Assembly: GCF_023264855.1 (NCBI RefSeq)
Contig: NZ_JAHFUW010000036.1
Location: 1 to 46,606, forward strand
DNA length: 46,606 nt
DNA from: Herbiconiux sp.
GTDB lineage: Bacteria > Actinomycetota > Actinomycetes > Actinomycetales > Microbacteriaceae
Reading direction: 5' to 3'
The position numbers were made by a program, and so were the translations under genes. How positions within the stretch are numbered: position 1 is the first letter of the stretch; each line of letters opens with the position of its first letter. Below the pieces are notes generated by a model. That model saw only the letters and a list, made by a program, of their open reading frames with translations, had not been told where the DNA came from and made no database searches. This document shows positions 1-8,284 of the stretch, in pieces.

Positions 1-762
1 CGCCGCGGCGGCTGGAAGCGCCCCGCCCGGGTCGTCGCCAGCGTGATCGTGATCTTCGTGGTGTGGGCGCTGGCCTCCACCCAGTTCCCGGCCTACATCC
101 TGCCATCGCCGCTGGACGTCTGGGACCAGTTCCTCTCCGCCCTCGGCCGCGGCGTCTGGGTCGAGGAGATCCTGGCCACGGTGCAGCACCTGCTCGCCGC
201 TTTCGGACTGGTGATCGTGATCGGCCTGCCGCTCGGCATCCTGATCGGCCGCTCGAAGATCGCCGAAGACCTCTCCCGGGTGCCGATGATCTTCCTGCAG
301 ACCGTGCCCACCATCGTGCTGATCGCGCTCGCCCTGGTGATCATGGGCGTGAGCGACGCCGCGGTGATCGGGGTGACGGTGGCGGGCTCGATCAGCTACT
401 TCCTGATCAACGTCATCCAGGGCACCCGCTCGATCGATCCCGACCTCACCGAGATGAGCCGGGCCTACCAGGCGAGCGAGGGCTCGATCATGCGCTCGGT
501 CGTGCTGCCCTCGGTGGTGCCCTACCTGCTGGCGGGCGCCCGGATCACCCTCGGCGTGGCCTGGCAGATCACGCTGTTCTCGGAGTACCTGATGGGCACC
601 GCGGGGGTGGGCTTCCAGGTGAACACCTCGATCAAGCTGCTCGACACCGCCGCGGTGTTCATGTGGGGCCTCTCCATCGTCGCGCTCACCCTGCTGGTGG
701 AGTACGGCATCTTCCGGCCGGTGGAGCGACTGCTCACCCGGCACCTGAAAGGACGGTCATGA
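1..762 (+). CDS. ABC transporter permease, sulfonate/nitrate/taurine type (5' end outside window)
   Basis: Membrane-spanning subunit of an importer of the SsuC/TauC/NrtB family, which moves small organic anions such as sulfonates into the cytoplasm. The reading frame is open to the first base of the window, so the N-terminus is missing; the first internal GTG at 43 lies inside a hydrophobic segment and is unlikely to be the true start. Visible are several hydrophobic helices and the cytoplasmic loop around 430-540 (EMSRAYQASEGSIMRSVVLPSVVPYLLAGARI), split here as EMSRAYQASEG then SVVLPSVVPYLLAGARI, which matches the EAA loop that contacts the ATPase. The stop overlaps the start of the next gene (ATGA), so the two are translationally coupled. 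The substrate cannot be deduced; the cognate binding protein must lie upstream of the window. Confidence 0.9.
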   Translation, partial: RRGGWKRPARVVASVIVIFVVWALASTQFPAYILPSPLDVWDQFLSALGRGVWVEEILATVQHLLAAFGLVIVIGLPLGILIGRSKIAEDLSRVPMIFLQTVPTIVLIALALVIMGVSDAAVIGVTVAGSISYFLINVIQGTRSIDPDLTEMSRAYQASEGSIMRSVVLPSVVPYLLAGARITLGVAWQITLFSEYLMGTAGVGFQVNTSIKLLDTAAVFMWGLSIVALTLLVEYGIFRPVERLLTRHLKGRS

Positions 763-1580
763 CGATGACGACCCAGCCGGCGACGGCCACGAACGAGGCC
801 GTGGTCGCAGCCACGGCGGCAGCCCCCTCGGCGGTCCCCATGGTGGGCTTCCGCGGGGTGGGCAAGACCTACCCCAAGCAGGCGCTCCCGGTGCTCGAGG
901 GCATCGACCTCGAGCTCCGCGAGGGCGAGGTGGTGGCCCTCATCGGCCCCTCGGGGTGCGGCAAGTCCACGCTGCTGAACATCCTGGCCGGGCTGACGGA
1001 TGTCTCGACCGGCACGGTCGACCTGGCGCGCAGCGACCTGCGCAGCGCTTATGTGTTCCAGAACCCGCGGCTGCTGCCGTGGCGCTCGGTGCTGAAGAAC
1101 GTGGAGTTCGCGCTTGAGCAGATCGGCGTCCCGGCCGAGGAGCGCCGCCGCCGGGCGATCGCCGCCCTCGAGACCGTGCATCTCGGCGAGCACCTCGACA
1201 AGTACCCGAACCAGCTCAGCGGTGGCATGCAGCAGCGGGCGGCGCTCGCGCGCGGGATCGCGATCGAGCCGACCCTGCTGCTGCTGGACGAACCGCTCGG
1301 CGCGCTCGACGCCCTCACCCGCAGCTACCTGCAGGAGGAGCTGCTGCGCATCATCGGCCAGCTGAAGACCACCACCCTTCTCGTGACGCACGACATCGAC
1401 GAGGCCATCCTGCTCGCCGACCGCGTGGTGGTGCTCTCCAGCCGGCCCGCGCGCATCCGCACCGTCTTCGAGGTTCCGTTCGGAACGGGTCGCTCGCTGG
1501 ACACCATCATCTCCGACCCCCGGTTCGGCGTGCTGCGGCACGAGATCCGCGAACTGCTGCGCCCGGAGGTGGCCGCATGA
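759..1580 (+). CDS. ABC transporter ATP-binding protein, SsuB/TauB type
   Basis: Cytoplasmic ATPase that powers the permease encoded just upstream. The 273-residue protein has Walker A (GPSGCGKST, about residues 63-71), a Q-loop ([10 protein letters not shown]), the signature LSGGMQQR near 153, Walker B LLLLDEP near 173 with the following D-loop GALD, and a switch histidine in [10 protein letters not shown]. The combination LLPW plus GALDALTR is typical of the nitrate/sulfonate/taurine ATPase family. The start chosen is the ATG at 759, which overlaps the permease stop by 4 bases; it leaves an Ala/Thr-rich N-terminal tail of about 25 residues that is longer than usual. A second ATG two codons later is possible. 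The stop overlaps the next gene by four bases. Confidence 0.93.
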   Translation: MTMTTQPATATNEAVVAATAAAPSAVPMVGFRGVGKTYPKQALPVLEGIDLELREGEVVALIGPSGCGKSTLLNILAGLTDVSTGTVDLARSDLRSAYVFQNPRLLPWRSVLKNVEFALEQIGVPAEERRRRAIAALETVHLGEHLDKYPNQLSGGMQQRAALARGIAIEPTLLLLDEPLGALDALTRSYLQEELLRIIGQLKTTTLLVTHDIDEAILLADRVVVLSSRPARIRTVFEVPFGTGRSLDTIISDPRFGVLRHEIRELLRPEVAA

Positions 1581-2122
1581 CCCGCACCGAGACCGCCGAG
1601 GCCACCGACGGCACCACGGCTCCAGAGGCTCCCGGCGAGGTCGTCATCGTGCGCGACACCGAGCGCGAGTCGCTCTGGTTCCTCGGCGATCTCGTGGAGA
1701 TCATCGTCGACGGGTCGAAGACCGGCGGCCGCCTGACCATCGCGATGCACCACGCGCGGCCGAGCTCGCAGCCGCCGCTGCACGAGCACGACGCCGAGGA
1801 CGAGATCTTCTTCATCCTCGAGGGCGAGATCACCTACTGGGCGCAGGGCATCACCGCCACGCTCGGCGCGGGCGACTTCATCCTGCTACCGAAGGATGTT
1901 CCGCACAGCTTCCAGGTGTCGCCCGACCGCGCGGCGCGCTGGCTCGTCATCCTCGCCCCCTCGGGCTTCGAGGACTTCCTGCGCGAGGCATCCGACCCCG
2001 CCGAGCACCGGGGGCTGCCCGAGGACTTCGCGATGACACCCGCCCTCGAGTCGCGCCTGATGACGGCTGCGGCGACCGCGGGCATCACCATCCTGGGGCC
2101 TCCCGGCACCCGGCCGTCCTGA
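1577..2122 (+). CDS. Cupin domain protein (quercetinase-like)
   Basis: Single-domain cupin of 181 residues, starting with an ATG that overlaps the upstream stop. Cupin motif 1 is visible around residues 67-85 (PPLHEHDAEDEIFFILEG), giving a His-x-His...Glu metal site, and motif 2 follows as LPKDVPHSF. The family includes small metal-dependent dioxygenases such as quercetin 2,3-dioxygenase, isomerases and sensory proteins, so chemistry cannot be assigned from sequence. It is embedded in an operon with a sulfonate/nitrate-type importer and a flavin-dependent oxygenase-like protein, which suggests a catabolic role. An acidic, Ala/Thr-rich N-terminal extension of about 20 residues precedes the domain. 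Confidence 0.85.
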   Translation: MTRTETAEATDGTTAPEAPGEVVIVRDTERESLWFLGDLVEIIVDGSKTGGRLTIAMHHARPSSQPPLHEHDAEDEIFFILEGEITYWAQGITATLGAGDFILLPKDVPHSFQVSPDRAARWLVILAPSGFEDFLREASDPAEHRGLPEDFAMTPALESRLMTAAATAGITILGPPGTRPS

Positions 2123-2152
2123 CACCCGCCGCTGAGAACGGAAAGGAGCACC

Positions 2153-2569
2153 ATGTCCAATCTGCCCCTCGTCGAGCAGTTCTGGTCGGCCAACGCCGCC
2201 GGTGACGTCGACACGCTGAAGGCGATCCTCGCCCCCGACGTCGAGTGGACGGTCGTCGGCCGCACCGTGCCGATCGCCAAGACCTACCACGGTCAGGACG
2301 AGTTCTTCGGCGAGCTCATCGCCACGCTGATCGCCTCGTTCCGGCCCGGCACCGTGCAGATGGCGGTGACCGGGATGTTCGAAGACCTCGAGCGCTCGAC
2401 CGTGATCACCCAGGTGCACGAGAAAGCGGAATCGGTGACCGGCGCCACCTTCGAGAACGACATCATCACCGTGATGACGATCGCCGGAGGGCGCATCACG
2501 GCCGCCGCCGAGTACATGGACCTGCTCGAGGTCTCCCGCAGCATCCTCACTCCCGTCGACACCCCGTAA
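2153..2569 (+). CDS. NTF2-fold / SnoaL-like protein
   Basis: Protein of 138 residues with the pattern of the NTF2-like (SnoaL/ketosteroid isomerase) fold: N-terminal helix VEQFWSANAAGDVDTLKAILAPDVEWTVVG, then YHGQDEFFGEL and C-terminal strands ending AGGRITAAAEYMDLLEV. Members serve as small hydrolases, isomerases, dehydratases or oxygenase partner subunits; no active-site set is conserved enough to choose. An AAAGGAG ribosome-binding site lies just before ATG 2153. It stands between a cupin and an acyl-CoA-dehydrogenase-fold flavoprotein in the same operon, consistent with a step of the same pathway. Confidence 0.8.
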   Translation: MSNLPLVEQFWSANAAGDVDTLKAILAPDVEWTVVGRTVPIAKTYHGQDEFFGELIATLIASFRPGTVQMAVTGMFEDLERSTVITQVHEKAESVTGATFENDIITVMTIAGGRITAAAEYMDLLEVSRSILTPVDTP

Positions 2570-2577
2570 GACACCCG

Positions 2578-2606
2578 CAGACCGACACCCATCAGACCGA
2601 CACCCA
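2578..2606 (+). repeat. Tandem 14-bp direct repeat in an intergenic leader
   Basis: The 14-mer CAGACCGACACCCA occurs at 2578-2591 and again at 2593-2606, a period of 15 bp, in the 55-bp gap before the flavoprotein gene, ending 18 bp before its ATG. Its core ACCGACACCCA recurs at 6630-6640, 12 bp before the start of the 67-residue protein gene. No function is known to me; a leader or operator element, or simple slippage, are both possible. Confidence 0.7.
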
Positions 2607-2624
2607 CCCAGAGGAGTCAGCACC

Positions 2625-3878
2625 ATGGAATCCACCACGCTCACCGCCCCGACGCCCATCACCGCCCAGACCTCGGCCGGCCCCACCCCCGCCGAGAGCA
2701 TCGCCGCCACCGCAGAGATCGTGCGGAAGATCCACGAGATCGGGCCGATCCTGCGTGCCCACTCCGCCCAGGGCGAGGCCGACCGGCACCTCTCGCCCGA
2801 GTCGATCGCCGCCATCCAGTCCACCGGCGCCTTCGACATCGCCCGCCTCGCCCGCTACGGCGGCTACGAGGGCGGCGCGCTCATGCTGGCCGAGGTGGCC
2901 CGCACGCTCGCCTACTACTGCGCGGCCTCCGGCTGGGTCACCGTCATCTCCAACGGATCGGTGATGCTCACCAACCGCTACGAGGACTCGGTGGTCGACG
3001 AGGTGTTCGACGGCGGCGAGACCGTCAAGATGGCCTCGATCTTCGTCAGCCCGCACGGCTTCGCCAAGGGCGAGGACGGCGGCTACCGGGTGGAGGGTGA
3101 GTGGCCGTACTCCTCCAACATCAACGACTCCGACTGGGCCATCGGCATCCTCCCGGTGCAGCGCGAAGGGTCCGCCGAGGGCGAGACCGAGATCGGCTTC
3201 GCCCTGATGAAGCGCGGCGAGTACTCGGTGAAGGACACCTGGCACACCGTGGGCATGCGCGCCACCGGCAGCAACACGATCGTGGCCGAGAACGTGTGGA
3301 TCCCCGCCGAGCGCATCTGCTTCTACGACCGGCTGATGGGCGAGGGCTTCGAGACGGATGCGGATGCTCCGCTCGGCCGCCGCCTCACCCCGATGTCGAC
3401 TATGGCCACCACCATCTCGGCCCCGATCGTGGGTGCCGCGCAGGCCGCGCTGGACATCGTGGCGGCCAACGCGAAGAAGCGCAGCGTGGCCAACACCACC
3501 TATGCCCGGCAGAACGAGTCGGGCGCCTTCGTGAAGGATCTGGGCGAGGCGGCGATGAAGATCGACACCTCGATCCTGCACCTCACCCGGGCCGCCGAGC
3601 TGATCGACCGTACCGCGCAGGGCACCGTGCCGCTCACCTCCGAGCAGCGCGCCAAGATCCGCGGCGACGCGGGGCACTCCGGCCGCAGCACGGTCGAGGC
3701 GATGAATGAGCTGATGTGGCTGGCCGGCTCCTCGGCGTTCGCCGCCTCGAGCCCGCTCGAGAAGCTCTGGCGCGACGTGAACACCGGCGCCCGGCACGGT
3801 GCGGTGGCGGCGCCGATGAGCTACGAGGTCTTCGCCGACGGACTCGTGGGCGCCGACTACATCGTGCCCGTTCTCTGA
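2625..3878 (+). CDS. Acyl-CoA dehydrogenase-fold flavoprotein, probably a class D flavin monooxygenase
   Basis: Protein of 417 residues with the all-helical/beta-barrel/helical layout of acyl-CoA dehydrogenases. Middle-domain strands (MASIFVSPHGFAKGEDGG, YRVEGEWPYSSNINDSDW, DTWHTVGMRATGSNTIVAENVWIP) resemble the reduced-flavin-dependent hydroxylase branch (HsaA, HpaH C2 component, DszC-like) more than true dehydrogenases, since the W-x-Y-S-S-N-I-N-D-S-D-W segment is typical of that branch and no clear catalytic Glu of dehydrogenases is seen. Such enzymes need a separate flavin reductase, which is not in this window. ATG 2625 is preceded by AGAGGAG. It is followed one base later by a carboxylesterase gene, so the two are probably co-translated. 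Confidence 0.8.
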   Translation: MESTTLTAPTPITAQTSAGPTPAESIAATAEIVRKIHEIGPILRAHSAQGEADRHLSPESIAAIQSTGAFDIARLARYGGYEGGALMLAEVARTLAYYCAASGWVTVISNGSVMLTNRYEDSVVDEVFDGGETVKMASIFVSPHGFAKGEDGGYRVEGEWPYSSNINDSDWAIGILPVQREGSAEGETEIGFALMKRGEYSVKDTWHTVGMRATGSNTIVAENVWIPAERICFYDRLMGEGFETDADAPLGRRLTPMSTMATTISAPIVGAAQAALDIVAANAKKRSVANTTYARQNESGAFVKDLGEAAMKIDTSILHLTRAAELIDRTAQGTVPLTSEQRAKIRGDAGHSGRSTVEAMNELMWLAGSSAFAASSPLEKLWRDVNTGARHGAVAAPMSYEVFADGLVGADYIVPVL

Positions 3879-3879
3879 C

Positions 3880-5187
3880 GTGGGGTCCGAGGTGGGCCGC
3901 ATCGTCTCCTCGCTCGGCCTGCGCTACGCCGAGCTGCCGGGCGGGGAGCGGTTCGCCGCTCCTGTGCGGGCGCGCGGGCGGGCGGGTGCGCGGAGCGGCG
4001 TGCGTCGGCTCGTCGACGTGCCCGTCTTCCCGCAGCTGCCGAGCCGGCTCTCGGCGGCCATGGGCTCCGAGATCGACCGCAATCCGCAGGCCGAGGACGC
4101 CTTCTACCTGAACGTCTGGGCGCCGGAGGGGGCCCGCGACCTCCCGGTACTGGTCTTCCTCCACGGCGGCGCCTGGACGACGGGCGGCGGATCGGCGGCC
4201 TGGTACGACGGCTCGGTGCTCGCGGCCTCCGGCCTCGTCGTCGTGACCGTCAACTACCGGGTGGGCCCGCTCGCGCACCTGCAGCCGGTCGACACCGAGG
4301 TGCTGCACAACCGCCCGCTGGAGGATCTGCTGCTCGCCCTGGAGTGGGTGCAGGAGAACGTCTCCTCCTACGGCGGCGATCCGGGCGAGGTCACCGTGGC
4401 CGGGCATTCGGCGGGCGGCTGGTACGCGCACGCGCTCAGCGTGCATCCGGCCGCCCGGGGTCTGGTGACGCGCGCGGCCCTGCTCAGCATGGGCACCGAG
4501 CCCGGCCGCTCGCCGGAGCTCGCACGGGAGATCACGGCCAGGGTGCAGGCGAGCACAGGCGACGAATCGCTGCAGCAGGTGCCCATCGGCACTCTGCTCG
4601 AAGCGGGCCGCGACGCCCTCGCCACGCCGCGTGCGCTCGGCGACCTGCCGCGCTCGTACCTCCCGGCGATCGGCGAGTTCTCCTCGCCCGACGTGTGGGA
4701 TCCGGTCGCGGCGGCGGCCGCCTGTCACGTCGACGCCGTGTACATCCGCACCACGGCATCGGAGACGGGCATCTTCAGCTTCGCCGATCCGGGCGACCGC
4801 GCCGTCGCCGATGAGCAGGTCGACCGGCTCGTGGAGGCCTGGGATGCACCGCCCCCGGCCGGCGACACCCCCTACGAGCGCCTGATCGCCGTCACCACCT
4901 GGCGGCATTTCTCCCGGTTCGCGACCGAGCTGGCCATCGCGCACCGCGCCGCCGGCCGCGTGGTGCAGCTCGAGCGGTTCGACGAGCGCAGTCCGCTCGA
5001 CGGGCTCGGCGCCGCGCACTGCTTCGATCTGCCGTTCCAGTTCGGCAACCGGCCGCTCTGGGGCGATGCGCCGATGCTGGCGGGCGTGCATCCGGTGCGC
5101 TTCGCCGAGGTCTCGGCCCGCTGGGTGGCGAACCTGGCCGGATTCGTGCGCGGCGAGATCGGCCGGAAAAATTCCATTTCCTACTAG
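3880..5187 (+). CDS. Type-B carboxylesterase/lipase family hydrolase
   Basis: Alpha/beta hydrolase of 435 residues, somewhat short for the family (about 500). N-terminal family landmarks are present (RYAELPGGERFAAPV and AEDAFYLNVWAP), followed by the oxyanion-hole strand HGGAW near residue 95, the nucleophile elbow GHSAG near 175 (Ser177, usually GESAG) and the catalytic-His region AAHCFDLPFQFGN near 380. It should hydrolyse a carboxylic ester, possibly of a substrate or intermediate of this operon. GTG 3880 begins one base after the upstream stop; GTG 3892 is an alternative. No signal peptide is evident, so it is likely cytoplasmic. The stop abuts operator-like site A. Confidence 0.88.
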   Translation: MGSEVGRIVSSLGLRYAELPGGERFAAPVRARGRAGARSGVRRLVDVPVFPQLPSRLSAAMGSEIDRNPQAEDAFYLNVWAPEGARDLPVLVFLHGGAWTTGGGSAAWYDGSVLAASGLVVVTVNYRVGPLAHLQPVDTEVLHNRPLEDLLLALEWVQENVSSYGGDPGEVTVAGHSAGGWYAHALSVHPAARGLVTRAALLSMGTEPGRSPELAREITARVQASTGDESLQQVPIGTLLEAGRDALATPRALGDLPRSYLPAIGEFSSPDVWDPVAAAAACHVDAVYIRTTASETGIFSFADPGDRAVADEQVDRLVEAWDAPPPAGDTPYERLIAVTTWRHFSRFATELAIAHRAAGRVVQLERFDERSPLDGLGAAHCFDLPFQFGNRPLWGDAPMLAGVHPVRFAEVSARWVANLAGFVRGEIGRKNSISY

Positions 5188-5225
5188 TGACGATCGTAAC
5201 TGCAATGTAATCTGGCCGAAACGAA
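5188..5225 (+). promoter_or_regulatory. Operator-like site A with promoter block, before the aryl-CoA ligase operon
   Basis: TGACGATCGTAA (5188-5199) contains the 8-bp palindrome ACGATCGT, starts directly after the esterase stop codon and lies 104 bp before the ligase ATG. Eight bases after the first ten bases of the site comes TGTAAT (5206-5211), then six bases, then GAAACGAA (5218-5225). The same three blocks with identical spacing occur at site B (10843-10880). The bound regulator is unknown. Confidence 0.6.
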
Positions 5226-5291
5226 CGAACCCTACTGTCGAAGTGAGTACCCGCTCCGTCACGCCGGAATCGAACGAAAGGTGATTCGCTG

Positions 5292-6611
5292 ATGAATGAC
5301 AGCCCGTACTGGAACCCCAAGACCGAGACGATGTCGAGGGAAGACCTGTCGGCCCTGCAGTTCGTGAAGTTCAAGCGCGTGATCGAGTGGGCCGAGGCGC
5401 GCAGCGTCTTCTACAAGAAGTCCTTCCAGCGGGCCGGGTTCACCTCCGCTCAGTTGAACAGCTGGGACGACTACGACCGCGTGCCCTTCCTCACCCGCGA
5501 GGAGTGGATGCGTAGCCAGAACGACTTCCCGCCCTACGGCGAACTGCCGGTGGCCGGGCACGAGAACGCCATCCGCTTCCACACCACGAGCGGCACCTCC
5601 GGCAAGACCCCGCTGCGGGCGCTGGACAGCCGCAAGGACTGGTCGTGGTCGGCCGAGATGTGGTCGTATGCCCTCTGGGGCATGGGCGTGCGGCCGAACG
5701 ACATCGGCTACGTGGCCTTCGGCTACGGCACCTTCATCGGCTTCTGGGGCCTGCACAACGGCCTGGAGAAGCTCGGCGCCACCACCATCCCGGGAGGCGC
5801 GCAGCCCACGCCGACTCGCGTGAAGCAGATCATCGACTACGACGTCACGGTCGTGGCATCCACCCCCACCTATGCGCTGCGACTGGCCCAGGAGGCCGAG
5901 AACCTCGGCATCGACCTCAAGAACTCCAAGGTGAGCCGGATCGTGCTCTCGGGGGAGCCGATCCCGCCGAAGACCAAGGAGCTGATCGAGGAACTCTGGG
6001 GTGCCAAGAGCTTCGACACCGCCGGCATGACCGAGATCTCGACCATCTTCATGTTCGAGCCGGAGGATCAGCCCGGCGGCACCCACATCATCGAAGACCA
6101 GTTCGTGGAGCGGGTGATCGACCCCGAGACCGGCATCGAGCTGCCCTACGGCGAGCGGGGCGAACGCATCACGACCTCGTTCGGCCGCAGCATGATCCCG
6201 CTGATCAAGTACCGTACCTCCGACCTGGTGGTGAAGGTGCCGCACACCATCACCTCGAACGGGCGCACCTGGGATCTGTACCAGGGTGGCATCCTCGGCC
6301 GGGTCGACGACATGAAGCTCGTGCGCGGCACGAACGTGTATCCGCGGGCCGTCGAGGCCATCGTGCGGGCGTTCCCCGTGATCGACGAGTTCCAGGTGAA
6401 GATCACCCGCGAGGGCATCCGCGACGAGATCACGCTGCTGGCCGAGCCGGTGCCCTCGGTGACGGATGCGGAGTGGTCCGAGCTCATCACCAAGCTCGGC
6501 ACCGAGCTGGCCGACGGCCACGAGGGCCTGCGCTTCATCATCGAGCGCGCACCCGAGAACACCCTGCCCCGGTTCGAACTGAAGGCCAAGCGCCTTCAAG
6601 ACCTGCGCTAG
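5292..6611 (+). CDS. Phenylacetate-CoA ligase (PaaK)-family AMP-forming aryl-CoA ligase
   Basis: Adenylate-forming enzyme of 439 residues, the usual PaaK length. The ATP-binding P-loop-like motif TTSGTSGKTP lies near residue 97, DTAGMTEIS is the A5 motif, YRTSDL and GRVDDMKLVRGTNVYPRAVE mark the hinge and C-terminal domain. Family members convert aromatic acids (phenylacetate, 2-aminobenzoate, hydroxybenzoates) to CoA thioesters using ATP. No other phenylacetate genes (paaABCDE) are present, whereas an aryl-CoA monooxygenase/reductase fusion lies 9 kb downstream under a similar operator; a benzoate-type acid such as 2-aminobenzoate or salicylate is therefore a reasonable but inferred substrate. 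AAAGGTG lies upstream of ATG 5292. First gene of an operon with its own promoter block. Confidence 0.88.
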   Translation: MNDSPYWNPKTETMSREDLSALQFVKFKRVIEWAEARSVFYKKSFQRAGFTSAQLNSWDDYDRVPFLTREEWMRSQNDFPPYGELPVAGHENAIRFHTTSGTSGKTPLRALDSRKDWSWSAEMWSYALWGMGVRPNDIGYVAFGYGTFIGFWGLHNGLEKLGATTIPGGAQPTPTRVKQIIDYDVTVVASTPTYALRLAQEAENLGIDLKNSKVSRIVLSGEPIPPKTKELIEELWGAKSFDTAGMTEISTIFMFEPEDQPGGTHIIEDQFVERVIDPETGIELPYGERGERITTSFGRSMIPLIKYRTSDLVVKVPHTITSNGRTWDLYQGGILGRVDDMKLVRGTNVYPRAVEAIVRAFPVIDEFQVKITREGIRDEITLLAEPVPSVTDAEWSELITKLGTELADGHEGLRFIIERAPENTLPRFELKAKRLQDLR

Positions 6612-6651
6612 CGCGACTTCTCTGCTGGCACCGACACCCAAGGAGTACGAC

Positions 6652-6855
6652 ATGGCCGTGGACCTCATCGGCAACGCCCTGACCGCCAAGGAGCAGCAGC
6701 TGCTCGACGCCTACGAGAGCCTCAAGGCGCTCGAAGCCGGCGGCGGACTCGCCCCGAGCACCGAATCGAACGTGCGGGTGGCGCTCAGCGCCCTCGGCGT
6801 GGCCGTCGGCGACCTGGCGCTCGTGTACGAGCACCTCACCGACAGCAACTGCTGA
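6652..6855 (+). CDS. Small protein of unknown function (67 residues)
   Basis: I do not recognise this protein. It has 67 residues, is predicted mainly helical (TAKEQQLLDAYESLKALEAGG then a second helix ESNVRVALSALGVAVGDLALVYEHL), has a single Cys as its last residue and no membrane segment. A strong AAGGAG ribosome-binding site lies 7 bases before ATG 6652, coding statistics match its neighbours, and it sits in tight order between the CoA ligase and a fumarylacetoacetate-hydrolase-fold gene, two bases before the latter. It could be an accessory or assembly factor for one of the two enzymes; this is inference from position only. Confidence 0.75.
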   Translation: MAVDLIGNALTAKEQQLLDAYESLKALEAGGGLAPSTESNVRVALSALGVAVGDLALVYEHLTDSNC

Positions 6856-6857
6856 GG

Positions 6858-7751
6858 ATGCGGCTGGCACGCGTCGCCTACGGCGACGGCATCCGTACCG
6901 CCGTGCTGGGCGAGAAGGAGCAGCTATTCGTGCTGCCGGTCGGCGCTCCCGGTGTCGACGACCTCGTGCGGCTCGGGTTGGGGCCCGCGCTCGCCGAGGT
7001 GTCGGCGCTGCTGGCTTCGGCGGAGGCCGTTCCCGCCGACGCCGTGGTGTTCCTGGCGCCGCTCACCCGCTTCAACCGCGACATCCTCTGCACCGGCTGG
7101 AACTACACCGACCACTTCTCCGAATCGCTCGGCAAGCGCGACGGCCAAGGACCGGTGGAGATGCCGGAGCATCCGACGTTCTTCACCAAGGGGCCGGGCG
7201 TGGTGATCGGCCCGGCCGATCCGATCGCCTTCGACGCCGGGCTCTCGGCGAAGTGGGACTACGAGGTCGAGATCGCGCTCGTGATCGGCACGCCGGGCCG
7301 CTCGTTGCGCGCCGAGACGGCCGCCGATCACGTGTTCGGATACTTCGTGGCCAACGACATCTCGCAGCGCGACCTGCAGCGCCAGCACGGCGGCCAGTGG
7401 CTGAAGGGCAAGAGCGTCGACGGCACGATGCCGATCGGCCCCTGGATCACTACGGCCGACGAGGTCGACCTGACCTCGTTGCAGCTCTCGCTCACCGTCA
7501 ACGGCGAGACCCGGCAGAACGCGCCCGCCACGGCGATGGCCTTCACCGTTCCCGTGCTGCTCGAAGAGCTCAGCCGTGGCATGACGCTCGAGGCCGGCGA
7601 CGTGGTGCTCACCGGCACGCCGAGCGGTATCGGCAGCGCCCGCGAGCCCGCCGTCTTCCTCGCCGACGGCGACGAGATCGTCACGCGCGTCGACGGCCTC
7701 GGCGAGCTGCGCAACCGCGTGACGGCGACGGATCTGACCTCGCCCGCCTGA
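6858..7751 (+). CDS. Fumarylacetoacetate hydrolase (FAH)-family protein
   Basis: Protein of 297 residues with the FAH C-terminal fold, a Mg/Mn enzyme group that hydrolyses or decarboxylates C-C bonds of acylpyruvates and related ring-cleavage products. Visible landmarks: CTGWNYTDHF, the metal-ligand segment KWDYEVEIALVIG near residue 133 with its paired Glu, FVANDISQRDLQ with the third acidic ligand, GKSVDGTMPIGPW, and the closing GDVVLTGTPSGIG and GDEIVTRVDGLGEL. It follows the 67-residue gene by two bases and precedes a VOC protein. In a gentisate-type route it could be a fumarylpyruvate hydrolase; a decarboxylase or hydratase role is equally possible. Confidence 0.9.
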   Translation: MRLARVAYGDGIRTAVLGEKEQLFVLPVGAPGVDDLVRLGLGPALAEVSALLASAEAVPADAVVFLAPLTRFNRDILCTGWNYTDHFSESLGKRDGQGPVEMPEHPTFFTKGPGVVIGPADPIAFDAGLSAKWDYEVEIALVIGTPGRSLRAETAADHVFGYFVANDISQRDLQRQHGGQWLKGKSVDGTMPIGPWITTADEVDLTSLQLSLTVNGETRQNAPATAMAFTVPVLLEELSRGMTLEAGDVVLTGTPSGIGSAREPAVFLADGDEIVTRVDGLGELRNRVTATDLTSPA

Positions 7752-7782
7752 TCATCCCACCCCGTAACGAAGGAACGATTCC

Positions 7783-8274
7783 ATGGCCACTCCGCCCCCC
7801 GCCACCGCCTTCAGCCACGTCGGGGTCACCGTGCCCGACCTCGAGGCCGCCATCGACTGGTACCGCGACACGCTCGGCTACTACCTGCTGGCCGGCCCGC
7901 TCGAGGTGCTCGAAGACGACTCGCCGCTCGGCCTCGCCGCCGCCAACATCTACGGCGTCGGTTTCACGAGCTTCCGCTTCGCCCACCTCTGTGGGGCGGA
8001 TGGCGCCGGCCTCGAGCTCTTCCACTTCGCCTCGCCGGCCACCGTCGCGCCGGAGGACAACTTCGAGTTCTGGAAGACCGGCATCAACCACATCTCGCTC
8101 ACCGCGGTCGACTTCGACGGCGTGAGCGAGCGCTTCATCGCCGCGGGCGGCCGTGCCCGCTCCGACACCGTGGTGATCGACCCGGCCAAGAACTACCGCA
8201 TCCGCTACATGGAAGACCCCTGGGGCACCGTGGTGGAACTCTGCTCCCACCCCTACACCCAGATCTGGGCGTAG
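7783..8274 (+). CDS. VOC superfamily (glyoxalase/dioxygenase-fold) protein
   Basis: Protein of 163 residues made of two beta-alpha-beta-beta-beta modules. The first opens with FSHVGVTVPDLEAAIDWYRDTLGY and the second with GINHISLTAVDFDGVSERFIAAGG; putative metal ligands are the His in SHVGV, Glu in GLELFHF, His in GINHIS and Glu in TVVELCSH. VOC proteins include glyoxalase I, methylmalonyl-CoA epimerase, extradiol dioxygenases and resistance proteins. The length and the YMEDPWGTVVEL ending suit an epimerase/isomerase-like enzyme or small dioxygenase. Last gene of the ligase operon, directly before a strong inverted-repeat terminator. Confidence 0.87.
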   Translation: MATPPPATAFSHVGVTVPDLEAAIDWYRDTLGYYLLAGPLEVLEDDSPLGLAAANIYGVGFTSFRFAHLCGADGAGLELFHFASPATVAPEDNFEFWKTGINHISLTAVDFDGVSERFIAAGGRARSDTVVIDPAKNYRIRYMEDPWGTVVELCSHPYTQIWA

Positions 8275-8284
8275 TCCCTTCCCT

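Noticed and set aside
3214-3221. GAGTACTC resembling the dyad arms around the LuxR-type gene
   Set aside because: It lies inside the flavoprotein coding region and lacks the 5-base spacer.
5292-6611. Reading the PaaK-type ligase plus PaaX-type regulator as a phenylacetate pathway
   Set aside because: No paaABCDE epoxidase, paaG, paaZ or paaJ genes occur in the window, and the regulator is 34 kb away next to an LLM enzyme.
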